10,000 nucleotides of DNA from Peribacillus sp. FSL E2-0218. GTDB taxonomy: Bacteria; Bacillota; Bacilli; Bacillales; DSM-1321. Shown here piece by piece: positions 6,604 through 10,000 of the stretch. The DNA lies in NCBI RefSeq assembly GCF_037992945.1, contig NZ_CP150304.1, positions 1-10,000 of the forward strand. The letters run 5' to 3'. The notes beneath the pieces were generated by a model. That model did not search any database. It saw only the letters and a list, made by a program, of their open reading frames with translations, and was not told where the DNA came from. The position numbers and the translations under genes are program-made. Within the stretch, counting starts at the first letter, position 1, and each line of letters begins with the position of its first letter.

Positions 6604-9150
6604 ATGTCAGAAAATGAAAGATCAGGTGTGAAAGAAATAAATATAAGTACCGAGATGCGGACATCTTTTTTGGATTACGCGATGAGCGTTATCGTGTCTC
6701 GTGCTTTGCCTGATGTAAGGGACGGTTTAAAACCGGTGCACCGAAGAATTCTTTATGCAATGAATGATCTTGGAATGACTTCGGATAAACCATTTAAAAA
6801 ATCGGCACGTATTGTTGGGGAAGTAATCGGTAAGTATCACCCCCACGGTGATTCTGCCGTCTATGAAACGATGGTACGGATGGCGCAGCCCTTTAACTAT
6901 CGTTATATGCTTGTGGATGGTCACGGGAATTTCGGTTCAGTCGATGGAGACCAAGCTGCTGCAATGAGGTATACAGAAGCAAGAATGTCGAAAATCTCGA
7001 TGGAGCTGCTTCGTGATTTAAATAAAGACACGGTCAATTTCCAGGATAACTATGATGGTTCGGAAAGAGAGCCAGCCGTTATGCCAGCCCGTTTCCCTAA
7101 CCTTTTGGTGAATGGTTCATCCGGTATAGCGGTAGGGATGGCAACCAATATTCCACCGCATCAATTAGGTGAGGTAATTGACGGCGTATTGGCTATAAGC
7201 AAAAATCCTGACATTACGATACCGGAGCTGATGGAATACATTCCAGGACCCGACTTCCCGACAGCCGGGTTAATCTTAGGCAGAAGCGGAATCAGGAAAG
7301 CCTATGAAACTGGAAAAGGGTCGATCATCCAGCGGGCGAAAGTGGAGATTGAAGAAAAACCTAACGGAAAACAAGTTATCCTCGTTAAAGAAATTCCTTA
7401 TCAAGTGAATAAAGCAAGATTGATCGAAAAGATTGCCGAACTTGCCCGAGACAAGAAAATCGAAGGCATCACCGATTTACGGGATGAATCGGATCGCAAT
7501 GGCATGCGCATCGTCATGGAGCTTCGCAAGGACGTTAATGCAAATGTCCTTTTGAATAACCTGTACAAGCATACTGCCATGCAGACAACCTTCGGGATCA
7601 ATTTGCTTGCCTTGGTTGACGGTCAGCCAAAAGTATTGAACTTAAAACAATGCCTGCAATACTACTTACAGCACCAGCAGGTGGTCATACGCCGCAGGAC
7701 GGAATTTGAATTGCGCAAAGCGGAGGCCCGCGCCCATATTTTAGAGGGCTTGAGGATTGCGCTGGATAATCTGGATGCGGTCATATCTTTAATCCGTAAT
7801 TCACAAACTACCGACATTGCCCGTGAAGGGTTAATGACACAGTTTTCACTTTCCGAAAAACAGGCGCAGGCCATTTTGGATATGCGTTTGCAGCGTCTGA
7901 CTGGTTTGGAACGCGAAAAAATCGAAGATGAATATCAAGCATTAATGGCCATCATTGCCGAATATAAGGCGATTCTGGCTGATGAAGAAAAGGTTCTTGA
8001 AATCATCCGTGAAGAGCTTCTTGAAATCAAAGAACGTTTTAATGATAAGCGCAGAACGGAAATCACATTAGCGGGCTTTGAGAGCTTGGAAGATGAGGAT
8101 CTAATCCCAGAGGAAAATATCATCGTGACGCTTACCCATAACGGTTATATTAAACGTCTGCCTGCAACGACATACCGCAGCCAAAAACGCGGCGGCCGCG
8201 GGATTCAGGGCATGGGAACGAATACAGATGATTTTGTCGGTCATTTGTTGACCACATCGACTCATGACACGCTATTATTCTTCACGAACAAAGGTAAAGT
8301 ATACCGTTCGAAAGGATACGAAATACCTGAGTACGGCAGGACGGCAAAAGGCTTGCCGCTCATCAACCTATTGGAAGTGGATAAGGGCGAGTGGGTCAAT
8401 GCCATCATACCGGTGAAGGAATTTGCCGATGATTGGTATTTATTCTTCACGACGCGGCACGGGATATCGAAGCGTACACCGTTGTCTTCTTTTGCCAACA
8501 TCCGTAATAATGGGTTAATCGCTCTAGGTTTACGGGAAGATGATGAATTGATTTCGGTTCGTCTTACGAATGGAGATAAACAGATCATCATCGGAACGAA
8601 GTCCGGAATGATGATCCGTTTCCCAGAGACGGATGTACGGACGATGGGCCGTACTGCAGCAGGAGTGAAAGGGATATCCTTAAGGTCCGATGATGAAGTG
8701 GTCGGTATGGAAATCCTTGAAGATGATGAAGAAGTCTTGATCGTTACGAAAAATGGATATGGAAAAAGGACCTCTGCTGAGGAATACCGTATCCAAAGCC
8801 GAGGCGGCAAAGGGATAAAAACATGTAATGTAACGGAGAAAAATGGCGAACTGATCGCCGTGAAAACCGTTACCGGTGAAGATGAGGACTTGATGCTCAT
8901 TACAGCTGCAGGTGTATTGATCCGGATGGAAGTCGAAGGCATCTCCAAAACGGGCCGTAATACTCAAGGGGTCAAACTGATCCGCCTTGAATCCGCAGAC
9001 AATGAATATGTCTCGACGGTGGCCATCGTTGGTAGAGAAGAAGAAGAGGAAGCAGATATGGAGCAAGATCCAACAGCCGATCAAGAAACAATATCGGAAC
9101 CCACTGTTGTGAGCGAGAATGAAGAAACCGAAAAAGATCCAGAAGAATAA
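6604..9150 (+). CDS. gyrA: DNA gyrase subunit A
   Basis: GyrA is the DNA-cutting and DNA-wrapping subunit of gyrase. The 848-residue length is slightly more than B. subtilis GyrA (about 821). The catalytic Tyr123 lies in AAAMRYTE. The quinolone region KYHPHGDSAVYE keeps Ser84 and Glu88, which is the drug-sensitive form. Residue 117, just before the AAAMRY block, is Gln, a variable position in the family. The coiled-coil arm and C-gate occupy about 370-490. The C-terminal beta-pinwheel begins near 500 and contains the GyrA box as QKRGGRG at 527-533, which marks true gyrase rather than topoisomerase IV; a related QSRGGKG occurs near the end of the wheel. Residues 812-848 form an acidic, Glu-rich tail of the kind that tunes supercoiling in other gyrases. 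AGGAGGT at 6590-6596, 7 bases upstream, fixes ATG 6604. Confidence 0.99.
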   Translation: MSENERSGVKEINISTEMRTSFLDYAMSVIVSRALPDVRDGLKPVHRRILYAMNDLGMTSDKPFKKSARIVGEVIGKYHPHGDSAVYETMVRMAQPFNYRYMLVDGHGNFGSVDGDQAAAMRYTEARMSKISMELLRDLNKDTVNFQDNYDGSEREPAVMPARFPNLLVNGSSGIAVGMATNIPPHQLGEVIDGVLAISKNPDITIPELMEYIPGPDFPTAGLILGRSGIRKAYETGKGSIIQRAKVEIEEKPNGKQVILVKEIPYQVNKARLIEKIAELARDKKIEGITDLRDESDRNGMRIVMELRKDVNANVLLNNLYKHTAMQTTFGINLLALVDGQPKVLNLKQCLQYYLQHQQVVIRRRTEFELRKAEARAHILEGLRIALDNLDAVISLIRNSQTTDIAREGLMTQFSLSEKQAQAILDMRLQRLTGLEREKIEDEYQALMAIIAEYKAILADEEKVLEIIREELLEIKERFNDKRRTEITLAGFESLEDEDLIPEENIIVTLTHNGYIKRLPATTYRSQKRGGRGIQGMGTNTDDFVGHLLTTSTHDTLLFFTNKGKVYRSKGYEIPEYGRTAKGLPLINLLEVDKGEWVNAIIPVKEFADDWYLFFTTRHGISKRTPLSSFANIRNNGLIALGLREDDELISVRLTNGDKQIIIGTKSGMMIRFPETDVRTMGRTAAGVKGISLRSDDEVVGMEILEDDEEVLIVTKNGYGKRTSAEEYRIQSRGGKGIKTCNVTEKNGELIAVKTVTGEDEDLMLITAAGVLIRMEVEGISKTGRNTQGVKLIRLESADNEYVSTVAIVGREEEEEADMEQDPTADQETISEPTVVSENEETEKDPEE

Positions 9151-9158
9151 TGGTAAGC

Positions 9159-9188
9159 GGCCCAGCGATAAAATGCTGGGCCTTTTTT
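9159..9188 (+). terminator. Intrinsic terminator after gyrA
   Basis: GGCCCAGC at 9159-9166 pairs perfectly with GCTGGGCC at 9175-9182 around an 8-base loop, followed by six Ts (9183-9188). The GC-rich stem and T-run begin 8 bases after the gyrA stop. This is a textbook terminator and marks the end of the gyrase transcript. Confidence 0.95.
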
Positions 9189-9215
9189 GTTGGGTAAAAG
9201 GTCATGGAACTTGTG

Positions 9216-9244
9216 TTGAAAAAGTGTATTTGTAGGTATATAAT
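9216..9244 (+). promoter_or_regulatory. Strong SigA-type promoter for the HD-GYP-like gene
   Basis: TTGAAA at 9216-9221 (5 of 6 to consensus) and a perfect TATAAT at 9239-9244 are separated by the ideal 17 bases. Transcription would start near 9251, giving a leader of about 70 bases before the TTG start at 9321. The gyrA terminator lies just upstream, so the next gene is an independent unit. Confidence 0.85.
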
Positions 9245-9320
9245 CATAAAGAAAGATAGTTTTTACCATGTTTTTCAAGTGGAATGATATTCATTACTAC
9301 TACTATCGAGGTGAACCGTT

Positions 9321-10000
9321 TTGCTAGTAAAAACGCGCTATTTAACGGAAGGCTGTATTCTTTCCAAAGAAATCAGAGGTCTCGCCGACCGTCCTATCAT
9401 GTATGAAAAAACAATATTGACCGCGGAGTCGATCGAGGCTTTGGAGGCTTTTTTAATTTCGGAGGTAAGCGTTGAAAAAACGTTGATTGATGGAAAGAAG
9501 TTTTTACCGAAAGAAGTGATAGATCCGGAATTGGACGAATTGGAAGAGTCGTCCGATTTTACCGATTTGTATCTTAAGTCCGTTCAAACTTATAAGCGAT
9601 TATTCAGGAACTGGCAAGCCGGCAGCAAGGTAGAGGTGGCCATGATCCGTTTAATCATCATTCCCCTAGTGGATAAAGCACTGGAGGAACCAGGCAACAT
9701 TTTAATGCTGCACCATTACTGCAATAAAGAGGACTACACCTTTCACCATGCCATTTCCATCGGATTAATAGGAAGCTATATTGCATCTAAAATGAAATAC
9801 AGCAAGGCCGACGTCTACCAGGTGGCCATTGGCGGATGTCTCGCGGACTGTGGGATGGCTAAGGTCGCCCCAAGATTATTAAATAAGATGGAAGACTTAA
9901 CTGCGGAGGATTATGAGGAGATCCACAATCACCCCATTTTCAGTTATAAAATGATAAAAGATAGCTCCATCATAAAGGACAGCGTAAAGATTGCGATACT
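9321..10000 (+). CDS. HD-GYP-like domain protein, partial (3' end outside window)
   Basis: The reading frame from TTG 9321 is open to the window edge (226 codons plus 2 bases). GAGGTGA at 9308-9314 lies 6 bases upstream and fits the TTG start. The N-terminus LVKTRYLTEGCILSKEIRG resembles the leader region of HD-GYP proteins. From about residue 138 the sequence follows the HD-GYP pattern: DYTFHHAISIGLIG, then GGCLADCGMAKVAPRLLNK, then LTAEDYEEIHNHP. Active HD-GYP enzymes hydrolyse cyclic di-GMP or related dinucleotides using metal-binding His and Asp residues. Here the HD pair reads Ala175-Asp176, while His143 and His204 appear kept. The GYP motif itself lies beyond the window. I infer weakened or lost phosphodiesterase activity, perhaps a binding or signalling role. 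The visible part shows no predicted membrane segment. Family call is fairly sure; function is not. Confidence 0.85.
   Translation, partial: MLVKTRYLTEGCILSKEIRGLADRPIMYEKTILTAESIEALEAFLISEVSVEKTLIDGKKFLPKEVIDPELDELEESSDFTDLYLKSVQTYKRLFRNWQAGSKVEVAMIRLIIIPLVDKALEEPGNILMLHHYCNKEDYTFHHAISIGLIGSYIASKMKYSKADVYQVAIGGCLADCGMAKVAPRLLNKMEDLTAEDYEEIHNHPIFSYKMIKDSSIIKDSVKIAI

Noticed and set aside
8262..8948. A 228-codon open frame on the - strand inside gyrA
   Set aside because: It is fully antisense to the conserved GyrA C-terminal domain, has low-complexity Ser-rich translation, and no ribosome site or family resemblance.
9311..9313. GTG as an alternative start for the gene after gyrA
   Set aside because: Its frame hits a stop after about 30 codons, and it lies inside the ribosome binding site of the TTG at 9321.
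1..10000. Search for CRISPR arrays, insertion sequences, phage genes, tRNA or rRNA
   Set aside because: None seen. Conserved housekeeping genes fill the window with gaps under 200 bases, and no long direct repeats or terminal inverted repeats were noticed.

Overview
The window is the replication-origin neighbourhood of a low-GC Gram-positive chromosome. The gene order is dnaA, oriC, dnaN, yaaA, recF, remB, gyrB, gyrA, all on the + strand, which is the classic Bacillus arrangement. The proteins look strongly Bacillus-like: DnaA, DnaN, RecF and both gyrase subunits have near-standard lengths and intact key motifs. Base 1 is the first base of the dnaA start codon, so the window is probably base 1 of a chromosome rotated to dnaA. 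The organism is a member of Bacillaceae. A Peribacillus/Bacillus simplex-type genus is my guess rather than something the sequence proves. The gene after gyrA encodes an HD-GYP-type protein, whereas B. subtilis has a ribosomal RNA operon (rrnO) there.

Layout. 1-1350 is dnaA. 1351-1544 is a compact origin: DnaA boxes in three clusters, a DnaA-trio array of six triplets, then 28 consecutive A/T bases that form the probable unwinding element. 1545-2681 is dnaN, closed by a strong hairpin terminator. 2682-2870 holds that terminator, a second weaker hairpin and a possible promoter. 2871-4517 carries yaaA, recF and remB with gaps of 21 and 12 bases, followed after 63 bases by gyrB (4581-6512). gyrA (6604-9150) has its own strong ribosome binding site and ends in a clear terminator. 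9151-9320 contains a very good SigA-type promoter driving an HD-GYP-like gene that runs off the right edge. No stretch without a gene exceeds 200 bases.

How the genes work together. DnaA opens the origin, DnaN is the sliding clamp, RecF loads RecA at damaged or stalled forks, and GyrA and GyrB form the gyrase that removes positive supercoils ahead of the fork. YaaA is a small S4-domain RNA-binding protein linked to ribosome assembly. RemB is a small regulator linked in B. subtilis to biofilm matrix genes.

Most of the window is ordinary, and I see no new multi-gene system, mobile element, CRISPR array, tRNA or rRNA. The points worth a second look are: an Asn in GyrB at the TOPRIM position where Asp-to-Asn changes give quinolone resistance in other bacteria; an HD-GYP-like protein with the His of its HD pair replaced by Ala; the paired DnaA boxes lying inside a terminator-like hairpin; and a short DnaA-trio-like repeat in the leader of the last gene.
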